From an uncultured Peptococcaceae bacterium (GTDB lineage Bacteria > Bacillota > Dehalobacteriia > UBA7702), in contig CALFRX010000182.1 of the NCBI GenBank assembly GCA_937919295.1, forward strand, positions 1 through 20,086: a DNA stretch of 20,086 bases. Direction: 5' to 3'. The notes below the pieces were generated by a model. The model was not told where the DNA came from, did not search any database, and saw nothing but the letters and a program-made list of their open reading frames with translations. Below are positions 9,590 through 17,696 of the stretch, piece after piece. Position numbers and translations under genes: made by a program. Positions within the stretch are counted from its first letter, which is position 1; each line of letters begins with the position of its first letter.

Positions 9590-10126
9590 TTACCATAGTT
9601 TCTTCTTTTTTGACGGTTCGTAGTAGCTTTTTTATTGATGTAGGTTGCAGTATTTAAGTAGCTAATTATGCCTACGATAGGGAGCAGAATTTGTCCACAT
9701 ACTAAGATAATCGTTATAATTGATACCGGGTCGGTGGGGGAAAATTCATTGGCTTTAATAAAACAATATAATAAAAAGGAGAAAAGCAACAACCTGATGA
9801 TATAATTTGCCATCTCATATTTAGGTTCTCGCATGACCGGAAATGGAATGAAGGACATCGGGGTTTCTGTTTTTACGATCCCTCGCTTTTTGCTGGCAAA
9901 TTCCTGAAAATAGCGGTATTGATTGCTTTTGGCGTTGACATAGATGTTTTTGCCTTCGACGATGATTTTACTGAAGCGCGCTCCGGGGATGATATCAACG
10001 ATGTCTTCATAACTGTAATCATATTTTTTGTCCCATGCCGAGCAATGCGTCAAATAGGGGGTAAAGCAGAAGAATTCCCGGTAGGTGCAGGGTATACCGT
10101 TGTTCTTGAAAGTAGTGATCCTTCAT
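9590..10126 (-). pseudogene. Frameshifted membrane-protein gene, unknown family
   Basis: On the minus strand an ATG at 10126 opens with MKDHYF. Plausible coding sequence continues in another frame from AAG at 10107 (KNNGIPCTYREFF), one base being in excess at 10108. A second break is in the six-A run at 9628-9633 (minus strand): one more A would lead to SYYEPSKKKKLW and a TAA at 9592-9590, just before the terminator. Joined, this gives 178 residues with a polar N-terminal half and two membrane helices (ANYIIRLLLFSFLLYCFI and VSIITIILVCGQILLPIVGI). Without the repairs the frame runs through the terminator into clpC, ending at 9502. I do not recognise the family. A promoter upstream and a terminator downstream frame it as a former single gene. 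Sequencing error is an alternative explanation for either break. Base composition is richer in AT than in the neighbours. Confidence 0.6.
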
Positions 10127-10340
10127 GGTTCTTTATCTGCTCCGATGATTTCATTCCATATGTTGCTGATGTACCGTATGCCTTTTATGCGCTTCTCTTT
10201 CTTTGGCGGTAAGATTATGATTTGTGGATAAATTATATTCCTAAGGGGAACAGAAATCAATGAAATATTAAATTTCTTTGGCTCTTTCGATGATATGCAG
10301 GGAGAATTATTTCGTTATTTTACAAATATACGCGGTAAAA
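10127..10340. other. AT-rich gap with short coding-like remnants
   Basis: No complete gene is visible. On the minus strand a frame open from 10314 to the TGA at 10125-10123 ends with GIRYISNIWNEIIGADKEP, and its stop overlaps the ATG of the broken membrane gene as ATGA. On the plus strand about 40 codons (10232-10353) read INEILNFFGSFDDMQGELFRYF. Neither has a credible start codon or ribosome-binding site. They may be remnants of inserted genes or chance frames. The stretch also carries a minus-strand promoter (10232-10260). Confidence 0.35.
10232..10260 (-). promoter_or_regulatory. SigA promoter of the broken membrane gene
   Basis: Reading on the minus strand: TTGATT (10260-10255), a 17-bp spacer, TATAAT (10237-10232). 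Transcription should start near 10225, leaving an untranslated leader of about 100 bases before the ATG at 10126. Confidence 0.6.
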
Positions 10341-10343
10341 TCC

Positions 10344-10372
10344 TTTTATTTTGACATTATATATTGTATAAT
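10344..10372 (+). promoter_or_regulatory. Probable promoter of the radA operon
   Basis: A perfect TATAAT at 10367-10372 has a weak TTTTAT 17 bases upstream (10344-10349). A TTGACA at 10351-10356 is only ten bases from that -10, so it does not pair with it. A promoter is expected here because clpC ends in a strong terminator and the insert before radA faces the other way. Confidence 0.5.
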
Positions 10373-10403
10373 GATTATGAAAAAGTCTATTCTGGAGTGA
10401 GAA

Positions 10404-11774
10404 ATGGCAAAAAAAACGAAGGTCGTCTACGTTTGTGATCAGTGTGGCTATGAATCGGTGAAATGGTTGGGCTGCTGCCCTGTCTGTAATGAATGGAATA
10501 CTTTTGCAGAGCATAAAATCGCGCCGGTGGTAAAAGGCGTGATGAAGGAGTCACCTACCCAGAGCGAAGCCTGCAGCGTCAAAGAGATCGCCCTTCATGA
10601 GGGAGAGCGTGTAAGCCTCAAAGATGATGAGCTTGATTTGATCTTTGGTGGCGGCATTGTCGCGGGTTCGGTGATTCTTTTAGGAGGGGAACCCGGCATC
10701 GGTAAAAGTACCCTTTTAACCCAGATAGCCTCTATTTTTGCTACCCATTACGGCAAAGTGCTTTACGCCACCGGGGAAGAATCCGTAAAACAGGTGCGGC
10801 TACGGGCCATACGCTTAGACGCCGAAAGAGACGATTTCTATTTGCTCGCCGAAAACAATCTCTCCGCGGTTTTTGAAAACGTCAAAAAGATCGCGCCGAA
10901 ATTGCTGATCATTGATTCTATTCAAACCCTCTACGATGACGGGTTGGATTCCATTTCCGGCAGCGTTGGCCAAATCAGGGAATGTACCGCGCAACTGCTG
11001 CAACTGGCCAAAAGGGAACAGCTCACGGTGATGATCGCCGGCCATGTAACAAAAGAGGGGGTTATCGCCGGTCCCCGCCTCCTTGAGCATATGGTGGATG
11101 TCGTCCTGTACTTCGAGGGTCGCCGCTATCAGGATTACCGTATTTTGCGGGGCGTGAAAAACCGCTTCGGCTCCACCAATGAAGTGGCGCTTTTGGAGAT
11201 GACGGAAAAAGGCCTGTTGCCTTTTCACAATCCTTCGGCCCTGTTTCTGGCGGAACGAGCGGTTACCGCCCCAGGCAGCACCGTCGGCGCCGTCATGGAG
11301 GGAACCCGGCCGTTTCTTGTGGAATTCCAGGCCCTTGTGACCAAAACCAGCTTCGGCAATCCCCGGAGACTGGCCACAGGCATCGAATATAACCGTCTTT
11401 TGCTGATCATCGCCGTTTTGGAAAAAGTACTCGGTCTGGCCTTAGGCTATCAGGACGTCTACGTCAACGTTGCCGGCGGTTTAAAGATCGATGACCCCGC
11501 CTCGGATTTGGCGGTGGCCGCTGCCGTGGTTTCCAGCTTTCGCAATATCCCGTTAAAGGGGAATACGGTATTACTGGGGGAAGTCGGCCTCAGTGGTGAA
11601 CTGCGCAGCGTTGGAGAGGCGGAAAAACGATTGCGGGAAGGACTGAAATTCGGTTTCAAACGGTTTATTATGCCGTCGTTTCTATACGAAAAGAAAGACT
11701 TCGCCGGTATTGACGGTAAGGCGGAAATCATCCGCGTATCATCGCTCCGGGAAGCCCTGCAACATATTTTTTAA
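10404..11774 (+). CDS. radA: RadA, DNA repair ATPase (branch migration)
   Basis: A 456-residue RecA-like ATPase that acts in recombination by extending D-loops. Residues C11/C14 and C25/C28 form the N-terminal zinc finger. The RecA core carries Walker A (GGEPGIGKST, about residue 93) and the RadA-specific KNRFG motif (in GVKNRFGSTNEV). The C-terminal third is the Lon-protease-like domain (VNVAGGLKIDDPASDLAVAAA). The length matches the family. The ATG is preceded by GGAG within a suitable distance. It heads the second operon of the window; disA starts 18 bases after its stop, the usual radA-disA pairing. Confidence 0.96.
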   Translation: MAKKTKVVYVCDQCGYESVKWLGCCPVCNEWNTFAEHKIAPVVKGVMKESPTQSEACSVKEIALHEGERVSLKDDELDLIFGGGIVAGSVILLGGEPGIGKSTLLTQIASIFATHYGKVLYATGEESVKQVRLRAIRLDAERDDFYLLAENNLSAVFENVKKIAPKLLIIDSIQTLYDDGLDSISGSVGQIRECTAQLLQLAKREQLTVMIAGHVTKEGVIAGPRLLEHMVDVVLYFEGRRYQDYRILRGVKNRFGSTNEVALLEMTEKGLLPFHNPSALFLAERAVTAPGSTVGAVMEGTRPFLVEFQALVTKTSFGNPRRLATGIEYNRLLLIIAVLEKVLGLALGYQDVYVNVAGGLKIDDPASDLAVAAAVVSSFRNIPLKGNTVLLGEVGLSGELRSVGEAEKRLREGLKFGFKRFIMPSFLYEKKDFAGIDGKAEIIRVSSLREALQHIF

Positions 11775-11792
11775 GGTTAGGAAGGTGTGTAC

Positions 11793-12893
11793 ATGTTAGG
11801 TATCACGCGTTGGAGAAAAGAAATGTGGTCAACCCTGAAAATGGTCGCTCCCGGGACACTGCTGCGAGAGGGCATCGAAAATGTGTTGCGGGCAAAAACC
11901 GGTGGCTTGATCGTGCTATGCGATGATCCTGAAGTGAGAAAAATTGCCGAAGGCGGATTTACCATCAATGAGGAAATGAATCCCGCCCGCCTCTATGAGC
12001 TGGCCAAAATGGACGGCGCCATCATCCTTGACGAAAAAGGTAAAAATATTTGGAAAGCCAATGTTCAATTGCATCCCACCGTGGATACGCCGGTACAGGA
12101 AACGGGGATCCGTCACCGCATTGCCGCCAGAACGGCGATTCAGACCGATGCCATTGTTATCGCGATTTCCCAGCGTAGATCCATGTTAACCCTGTACAAA
12201 GGAGGGGAACGGTTCGTCATCGCAGATCCTGCCGGTCTGATGGCCAAAGCCAATCAGGCGCTTAGGACCCTGGAACGGTATTGCGCCGAACAGCAGGAGG
12301 ATTTCACCAATTTGAGTGACCTCGAATTTGAAGACACCGCCCTCGTCAACGATGTGGTTAAAGTGGTACAGCGCTCAGAGATGGTAAAGCGCATTGCCGA
12401 AGAACTCGATTTCTATTTGCTGCAAATGGGGGACGAGGGCGCCCTTGTGGAAATTCAAAAGGAAGAAATGACCGCCAACGCCATGGCGGAATACCATGAT
12501 TTACTGGCCGATTACGCTCTCAAAGATGATAAGCGCTCTGTCACCGGGTTGGAAAAGAAAATTGCGGAACTGGACGACAGTGATTTGTTCGACAATATCA
12601 CCTTGGCTCGTACCCTCGGTTTCGGTTCCGGCAACGAGGTTCTCGATATGGCGGTGATGCCCAGGGGATACCGTATGTTAGGTAAGGTGCCGCGTCTGCC
12701 CCAACCCATTATCACCAATATCGTCGAGCATTTTCAAAGTGATTTTCGCAGTCTGCGCGGAGCGACTGTGGAATCCCTTGACGAAGTGGAGGGTGTTGGC
12801 CGGGTGCGTTCCAATATGATCTTCCGTAGCTTCGCGCGGCAGAAAAACCTGGCCGGCACTGTTTTAAACCGCCGGTGCGAACCGCGCTTTTAA
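11793..12893 (+). CDS. disA: DisA, diadenylate cyclase and DNA-integrity scanner
   Basis: A 366-residue protein that makes c-di-AMP from two ATP and scans DNA for branched structures. The N-terminal DAC domain holds D74-G-A76 and the R107-H-R109 motif. The helical spine and a C-terminal helix-hairpin-helix (EVEGVGRVRSNMIFRSF) follow. The catalytic DGA and RHR triplets are intact, but the segment around the second reads GIRHRIA where the familiar form is GTRHRTA, so two Thr are replaced by Ile. The ATG at 11793 is chosen because the ribosome-binding site (AGGAAGG, 11779-11785) is seven bases upstream. The GTG at 11787 would be only one base from it. RadA binds DisA and restrains its activity in B. 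subtilis, which suits their adjacency. Confidence 0.95.
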   Translation: MLGITRWRKEMWSTLKMVAPGTLLREGIENVLRAKTGGLIVLCDDPEVRKIAEGGFTINEEMNPARLYELAKMDGAIILDEKGKNIWKANVQLHPTVDTPVQETGIRHRIAARTAIQTDAIVIAISQRRSMLTLYKGGERFVIADPAGLMAKANQALRTLERYCAEQQEDFTNLSDLEFEDTALVNDVVKVVQRSEMVKRIAEELDFYLLQMGDEGALVEIQKEEMTANAMAEYHDLLADYALKDDKRSVTGLEKKIAELDDSDLFDNITLARTLGFGSGNEVLDMAVMPRGYRMLGKVPRLPQPIITNIVEHFQSDFRSLRGATVESLDEVEGVGRVRSNMIFRSFARQKNLAGTVLNRRCEPRF

Positions 12894-12902
12894 TGGGTAA
12901 TG

Positions 12903-12926
12903 AGGCACCTTGGGCCTTTATTTTTT
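12903..12926 (+). terminator. Weak hairpin with T-tract between disA and the PIN/TRAM gene
   Basis: A short imperfect stem (AGGC...GCCT, 12903-12917) is followed by a T-rich run to 12926, just before the strong ribosome-binding site of the next gene. It could act as a leaky terminator that lowers downstream expression. The stem is only four or five pairs, so this is tentative. Confidence 0.35.
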
Positions 12927-12945
12927 CATGAAAGGAGGTGAGAAT

Positions 12946-14013
12946 ATGAAGTATTTTCGCGCATTTTTCTACATTTTGCTTGTCGTTGGTTTTATGCTGA
13001 TTTCTTATTTTATTACCGCATTTATTCTTGATTCCATGAATATCGCGCTATTTTCTTTGACCTGGTTTACGGCGATGGTCGTCGTTATTATCCTGGTTGG
13101 CGTAACCATGTCGCTGCTGGCGCCATATATCGTTACCTGGTTCCTTTGGGTCATCAATGAATTCACCCTTAGCGTCAGTACCAAATCCACAAAGGAATTG
13201 ATCAGCGGTACCTTAGGCCTGATTGCCGGCCTGACCGTTGCTGCTTTGATCAGCCTTCCCCTTAAAACACTGCCCTTGGGCGGTTTCATATCCGTCTTTT
13301 TAATCATTTTTTTCGGCTACGCCGGGATGCAAATTGGGATGCGTAAAAACGAGGATGTCGGTAAAATCCTGCGGATGGCTTCCTCTGGCGATAAAAAGCA
13401 GGTGAGGGCGGTAAAAAAGGTATATCTTGGCATTCTTGACACCAGCGCCATCATTGATGGCCGTTTTGCCGATGTTTATCGTACCGGCTTCTTGGAGGGC
13501 AGCTTTATTTTGCCCAATTTCGTTCTTGACGAGTTGAAACGGGTGGCGGACGCCTCCGATCCTCTGAAAAAAGAGCGCGGTCGCAGAGGCCTCAATATTT
13601 TAAACGAGCTCAAAGAAGAAAACAAAGACGCCTATACCATGGTGAACAAGGATTATGAGGATATCAAAGAGGTTGATACGAAGATTATTCGTCTCGCCGT
13701 TGATATGAAAACACGCATCTTTACCAACGACTATAATTTAAACCGCATGGCAAAAGTGCAAAATGTCACGGTGCTCAACATCAATGATTTGGCCAATGCT
13801 TTAAAAAATGTGGTGCTACCGGGAGAAGAGCTGATTGCCCACGTTATCCGGGAAGGGAAAGAAAGCAACCAGGGGATTGCCTATCTTGATGACGGTACCA
13901 TGATCGTGGTGGAGGGCGGCAAAAAGTATGTTGGCTTGACCATCCAGGTGGAAGTGACCAGCGCTCTACAGACCGCGAACGGCAAAATGATTTTCGCCAA
14001 ACCGAAATTATAA
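12946..14013 (+). CDS. yacL: Membrane-anchored PIN/TRAM domain protein (YacL family)
   Basis: A 355-residue protein with four N-terminal membrane helices (about residues 3-25, 32-58, 80-102 and 106-125). A cytoplasmic PIN nuclease-like domain follows, whose acidic residues are present: Asp in GILDTSAIID, Glu in FVLDELKRVAD, Asp in EVDTKI and Asp in FTNDYN. A C-terminal TRAM domain (about residues 285-350, EGKESNQGIAYLDDGTMI) suggests RNA binding. The substrate is not established for this family. The ATG at 12946 has a perfect AAAGGAGGTGA upstream. The position after disA and before the isoprenoid genes is conserved in many Bacillota. Confidence 0.92.
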   Translation: MKYFRAFFYILLVVGFMLISYFITAFILDSMNIALFSLTWFTAMVVVIILVGVTMSLLAPYIVTWFLWVINEFTLSVSTKSTKELISGTLGLIAGLTVAALISLPLKTLPLGGFISVFLIIFFGYAGMQIGMRKNEDVGKILRMASSGDKKQVRAVKKVYLGILDTSAIIDGRFADVYRTGFLEGSFILPNFVLDELKRVADASDPLKKERGRRGLNILNELKEENKDAYTMVNKDYEDIKEVDTKIIRLAVDMKTRIFTNDYNLNRMAKVQNVTVLNINDLANALKNVVLPGEELIAHVIREGKESNQGIAYLDDGTMIVVEGGKKYVGLTIQVEVTSALQTANGKMIFAKPKL

Positions 14014-14059
14014 GGGTAAAAGTAAGATTAAAAGCTAAACATAAAAGGAGGAATTGCTT

Positions 14060-14548
14060 ATGCGGATCGGATCCGGTTTCGATGTACACCAACTGACAAC
14101 AGATCGCCCCTTGATTTTAGGCGGTGTGCGTATTGAGCATGAAAAAGGACTGTTGGGATATTCCGATGCCGATGTCTTGATCCACGCCTTGATGGACGCG
14201 ATTTTGGGTGCCCTTGCCCTGGGCGACATCGGAGAGCATTTTCCTTCGGAGGACGGGCGATATCTCAATGCCAACAGCATGGTGCTGTTGGCGGAGGTCG
14301 TTAAAATGATGGAGAGAGCAGGTTACAGCATCGGCAACGCCGATCTGACCATTATTGCGGAAAGACCGAAAATGGCACCGCATATTCTGTCCATGCGGCA
14401 AAAAATTGCCGTGGCGCTGAAAACAGAAATCAATTGCATCAGCGTGAAAGCAACGACGACAGAACATCTCGGTTTTATCGGCAACGCGGAAGGTATCGCC
14501 GCCTTTGCTTCGGTATTACTGGAAGAGACAAAAGGAGGCAAAAAATGA
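14060..14548 (+). CDS. ispF: IspF, 2-C-methyl-D-erythritol 2,4-cyclodiphosphate synthase
   Basis: A 162-residue MEP-pathway enzyme that cyclises CDP-methylerythritol 2-phosphate with loss of CMP; homotrimeric and cytoplasmic. Zinc ligands D8, H10 (in GSGFDVHQL) and H42 are present, as are the LGDIGEHFPSED loop and the C-terminal TTTEHLGFIGNAEGIAA segment. The length matches the family. The ATG at 14060 is preferred over the TTG at 14054 because AAAGGAGGAA is then eight bases upstream and the protein begins MRIGSGFDVH as usual. ispD, often directly upstream, is not in this window. The stop overlaps the next gene as ATGA. Confidence 0.96.
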   Translation: MRIGSGFDVHQLTTDRPLILGGVRIEHEKGLLGYSDADVLIHALMDAILGALALGDIGEHFPSEDGRYLNANSMVLLAEVVKMMERAGYSIGNADLTIIAERPKMAPHILSMRQKIAVALKTEINCISVKATTTEHLGFIGNAEGIAAFASVLLEETKGGKK

Positions 14549-16401
14549 ATTACAACGTCAATTTCAGCTCCCACGGCAAAACAGTATCCATGGAAGAAGG
14601 GAAAACGTTACTCAACGCCGCGGCGGCGGCAGGCATTCCCCTGGAAAGCAATTGCGGCGCCACGGGGAAATGCGGCAAATGCAAGGTGCGAGTAGCCGAA
14701 GGTTACAAGCCCCAGGAGCTTGCTACAGGAAAACGCTTTTTTTCCGAGGAGGAAACAGCCAACGGTTGGGTTTTGGGCTGTAAGTATGAGATTCGTCAGG
14801 ATCTGACCGTGGAGGTTCCCGTTCAGTTCGACGCCGGGGACCGCAAATTGCAAATGAATTCCCTGCTCGACCAAATCAACATCAATTCGCCCATCAAAAA
14901 GGTCTATGTGGAGCTGGAGAAACCCACCATCAAAGACCAATGCCCTGATTATGAGCGGATTCTAAGAGCCTTGGACCTTGACGCCGCCAGTCAGAAACCC
15001 AGCAGAGGATTGATCAAAAGCATTCCCAAAACCATTCGCGACGCGCAGTTTAAAATCACCGCCGTGCTCCACGGTAATGATCTGATGTGGGTCGAAGGGG
15101 GGGACACGACGAAGGAACGCTACGGCATCGTCTTCGACATCGGCACCACCACCGTGGTGGCGTTGCTGATCGATCTGAACGACGGCAAAATTAAGGGCGC
15201 AGCGGCGGAAACGAATCCTCAGAATGTTTTCGGTGCCGACGTCATTTCTAGAATCAATTATGCCATGACCAACGGCGAAGAGGGTCTCGCGCATCTTCAT
15301 GACAAAGTGGTAAACTGCATGGATGATTTGGCGTTGCGCGCCGCCGCCGAAGCCAAAGTGGATCACACCAAGATTTATGAGGCTACCGTTGTCGGCAATA
15401 CCACCATGAGCGAGCTGTTTGCCGGCGTCGACCCCACTTATTTGGCACCGGCTCCCTTTATTCCCGCCTATGTCCACGGCATTGAAATGAGCGGCAGGGA
15501 ATTGGGCTTCCACCTCAATCCCGAAGCCATCGTTCATCTGCTGCCCAATATCGCAGGTTACGTCGGCGCCGATACCATGGGCGTTATTTTAGGGACCCAT
15601 ATTCACGAACGCCCTGAGTACTGTATGGCCATCGACGTCGGTACCAACGGCGAAATCGTGCTGGCCGGCAACAACCGTATTCTCGCTTGCTCCACCGCGG
15701 CTGGTCCCGCCTTTGAGGGTGCGGAAATCAAATTTGGGATGCGGGCCGCCGAAGGCGCCATCGAGGAAGTTTACCTTGATAACGAATCCGGCACTTGTCA
15801 CGTGAAAGTCATCGGTGATAAAAAGCCCCGTGGCATCTGCGGCAGCGGCCTTCTTGACGCCGTCGCCCAGCTTTACGATGAAGGCATTTTAAATTTCAAA
15901 GGCGCTTTTAACATTTCCGGGGAAGCCTACGAAAAGATTCACCCCGCGCTAAAGGAACGGCTGATCCAAACGGACAACGGCTATGAATTCATACTCACCA
16001 CGGCGGAAGAATCGGCCAAACAGATACCGGTGACTCTCTGTCAAAAAGATGTTCGTGAACTGCAAATGGCCAAAGGCGCCATTTTCGCCGGTATGCGTGT
16101 GCTGATGAATGAAATGGACATCACCATCGACGATGTGCGAGAACTTTTGGTCGCCGGGGCTTTTGGCAACTATATCAAAACGGACAGCGCCCTTTCTATC
16201 GGGCTTTTCCCCGTTCTGCCCAAGGGTGAAATCATCTCCATCGGCAATGCGGCGTCGGAAGGCGGCCGCCTGGCTTTGGTTTCCAGGGAAGAGCGGGAAC
16301 TCTGCGGCGAACTGGCCAGAAGGTCGGAATATATCGAACTTTCCAGCCGTTTGGATTTCCAGGATGAATATGTCATGGCGCTGTATTTTCCCACCAAATA
16401 A
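14545..16401 (+). CDS. RACo-like ferredoxin/ASKHA protein (reductive activator of corrinoid proteins family)
   Basis: A 618-residue protein. Residues 1-95 are a [2Fe-2S] ferredoxin domain with Cys37, Cys43, Cys46 and Cys79. A linker and a middle domain follow, then a two-part ASKHA ATPase domain: YGIVFDIGTTTVVALLID (about residues 192-209), VVGNTTMSELF, AIDVGTNGEIVL, GICGSGLLDAV and LVAGAFGNYIKTD. This is the architecture of RACo and RamA proteins, which use ATP to drive electron transfer to inactive Co(II) corrinoid proteins. No corrinoid protein or methyltransferase gene is nearby, so the partner is unknown. The ATG at 14545 overlaps the ispF stop and has AAAGGAGG upstream. The longer frame from 14434 lies inside ispF. 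The family is clear; the physiological role here is not. Confidence 0.88.
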   Translation: MNYNVNFSSHGKTVSMEEGKTLLNAAAAAGIPLESNCGATGKCGKCKVRVAEGYKPQELATGKRFFSEEETANGWVLGCKYEIRQDLTVEVPVQFDAGDRKLQMNSLLDQININSPIKKVYVELEKPTIKDQCPDYERILRALDLDAASQKPSRGLIKSIPKTIRDAQFKITAVLHGNDLMWVEGGDTTKERYGIVFDIGTTTVVALLIDLNDGKIKGAAAETNPQNVFGADVISRINYAMTNGEEGLAHLHDKVVNCMDDLALRAAAEAKVDHTKIYEATVVGNTTMSELFAGVDPTYLAPAPFIPAYVHGIEMSGRELGFHLNPEAIVHLLPNIAGYVGADTMGVILGTHIHERPEYCMAIDVGTNGEIVLAGNNRILACSTAAGPAFEGAEIKFGMRAAEGAIEEVYLDNESGTCHVKVIGDKKPRGICGSGLLDAVAQLYDEGILNFKGAFNISGEAYEKIHPALKERLIQTDNGYEFILTTAEESAKQIPVTLCQKDVRELQMAKGAIFAGMRVLMNEMDITIDDVRELLVAGAFGNYIKTDSALSIGLFPVLPKGEIISIGNAASEGGRLALVSREERELCGELARRSEYIELSSRLDFQDEYVMALYFPTK

Positions 16402-16410
16402 GGAGCATGT

Positions 16411-17673
16411 ATGGATACCATAGGGATCATTCTGCTGCTTCTCATCCTTGCGGCGCTTACCGTACTGATTGTGCTGACGCTGACCAAAAAAAGCGGCGTT
16501 GCCGACCATGAAGTCAATCGGCTCCACGGGGAAGTGAAGGAACTGAAAGAAGAACACGTTAGAGAAGCCCGGGCAAACCGGGAAGAAATGGCAAAGCATA
16601 TCAGCGAAGTCAACCGCAGCATGCACCAGCAGATCAGTGAGATGAACGCCAATCAGCTGCAGCAGATCAACACGCTGATCAAAAATAACGAGGAAGCCGC
16701 GGATCGGCTCCGCCTCACCATCGACGGCAAGCTCAGAGAAATGTATACGGCCAATGAGAGAAAACTTGATGAAATGCGCCGTACTGTCGACGAAAAATTG
16801 GAAAACACACTGAATAAGCGGCTTGGTGAATCCTTTGGCCTTGTCACCGAACGCTTGGAAATGGTTCATAAGAGCCTCGGTGAAATGCAGGGGCTCTCCA
16901 CCAATCTGTCGGATATCAAAAAGATTTTCAACAATGTCAAGAGCCGGGGCGTTTGGGGAGAAGTACAGCTTGCCCAGATTTTAGAAGAGATTTTAACCCC
17001 CGACCAATATGTGGAGAAATTTTCGCCCAAGGCCAAAAGCCAGGAACAGGTGGAATTCGCTGTCTGCCTCCCCGGTCGGGACGATCACGACAGCACGGTC
17101 TATCTGCCCATCGACTCGAAATTTCCCGTCGAAGATTATCAGCGGCTCCTCGATGCTGTTGATCAGGGAGAGCCCGAGGCCATTGCGGTTTGCCGTAAAT
17201 CTTTGGAAAAGACCCTGAAGACAGAAGCAAAGATGATTTGCGATAAGTACATTGCGCCCCCGAAAACTTTGGAATACGCCGTCATGTTTTTACCGACGGA
17301 AGGGTTGTACAGCGAGGCGCTGCGGCTGCCGGATTTCATGGAATATGCGGGGAACAAATGCCACGTTATGGTGGCCGGTCCCACCAATCTCGCCGCCCTC
17401 TTGAACAGCATTAAATTGGGCTTTAAAACCTTGGCCATTGAGGAAAAGAGCGGTGAAATCAGAAAACTTCTGGCTATGGTCAAGGTTGATATGGGCAAGT
17501 TCGGTACGGCGCTGGCAAAGGCCCAGAAAAAGATATTTGAAGCCGATCAGACGATTTCCGACGCCAGTCATCGCACTGAGATCATCACGAAAAAACTGAA
17601 GCATGTCGAAATCGCCGGAGAAGGAGAACCGCTCCTTAATGATGAAAGTAAAGAAAATCAAAACAAGGAATAA
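16411..17673 (+). CDS. rmuC: RmuC family protein (DNA recombination)
   Basis: A 420-residue protein with one N-terminal membrane anchor (residues about 3-26) and a long charged coiled coil (about 30-150, rich in Glu, Lys, Arg and Gln). The RmuC nuclease-like domain follows (about 160-385), including NNVKSRGVWGEVQLAQILEEIL, LPIDSKFPVEDYQRLL and KYIAPPKTLEYAVMFLPTEGLY. RmuC limits inversions at short inverted repeats in E. coli; biochemical activity is poorly defined. The ATG at 16411 has AAGGAG five bases upstream and follows the RACo-like gene by nine bases. Grouping with radA and disA suits a genome-maintenance role. Confidence 0.93.
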   Translation: MDTIGIILLLLILAALTVLIVLTLTKKSGVADHEVNRLHGEVKELKEEHVREARANREEMAKHISEVNRSMHQQISEMNANQLQQINTLIKNNEEAADRLRLTIDGKLREMYTANERKLDEMRRTVDEKLENTLNKRLGESFGLVTERLEMVHKSLGEMQGLSTNLSDIKKIFNNVKSRGVWGEVQLAQILEEILTPDQYVEKFSPKAKSQEQVEFAVCLPGRDDHDSTVYLPIDSKFPVEDYQRLLDAVDQGEPEAIAVCRKSLEKTLKTEAKMICDKYIAPPKTLEYAVMFLPTEGLYSEALRLPDFMEYAGNKCHVMVAGPTNLAALLNSIKLGFKTLAIEEKSGEIRKLLAMVKVDMGKFGTALAKAQKKIFEADQTISDASHRTEIITKKLKHVEIAGEGEPLLNDESKENQNKE

Positions 17674-17696
17674 GCTCAAAGGAGAACAACAGTATC

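Noticed and set aside
9919..10212. Plus-strand frame of 97 codons over the clpC-radA insert
   Set aside because: It is antisense to the minus-strand membrane gene, which has a promoter, helices and a terminator. Its acidic, Val- and Ile-rich content is what the complement of that gene would give, and it has no ribosome-binding site.
10351..10356. TTGACA as -35 of the radA promoter
   Set aside because: It is only ten bases from the TATAAT, and at 16-18 bases downstream there is no good -10.
15949..16869. Minus-strand frame of 306 codons
   Set aside because: It lies opposite the RACo-like gene and rmuC, both strongly supported by motifs and ribosome-binding sites. It has no recognisable domain.
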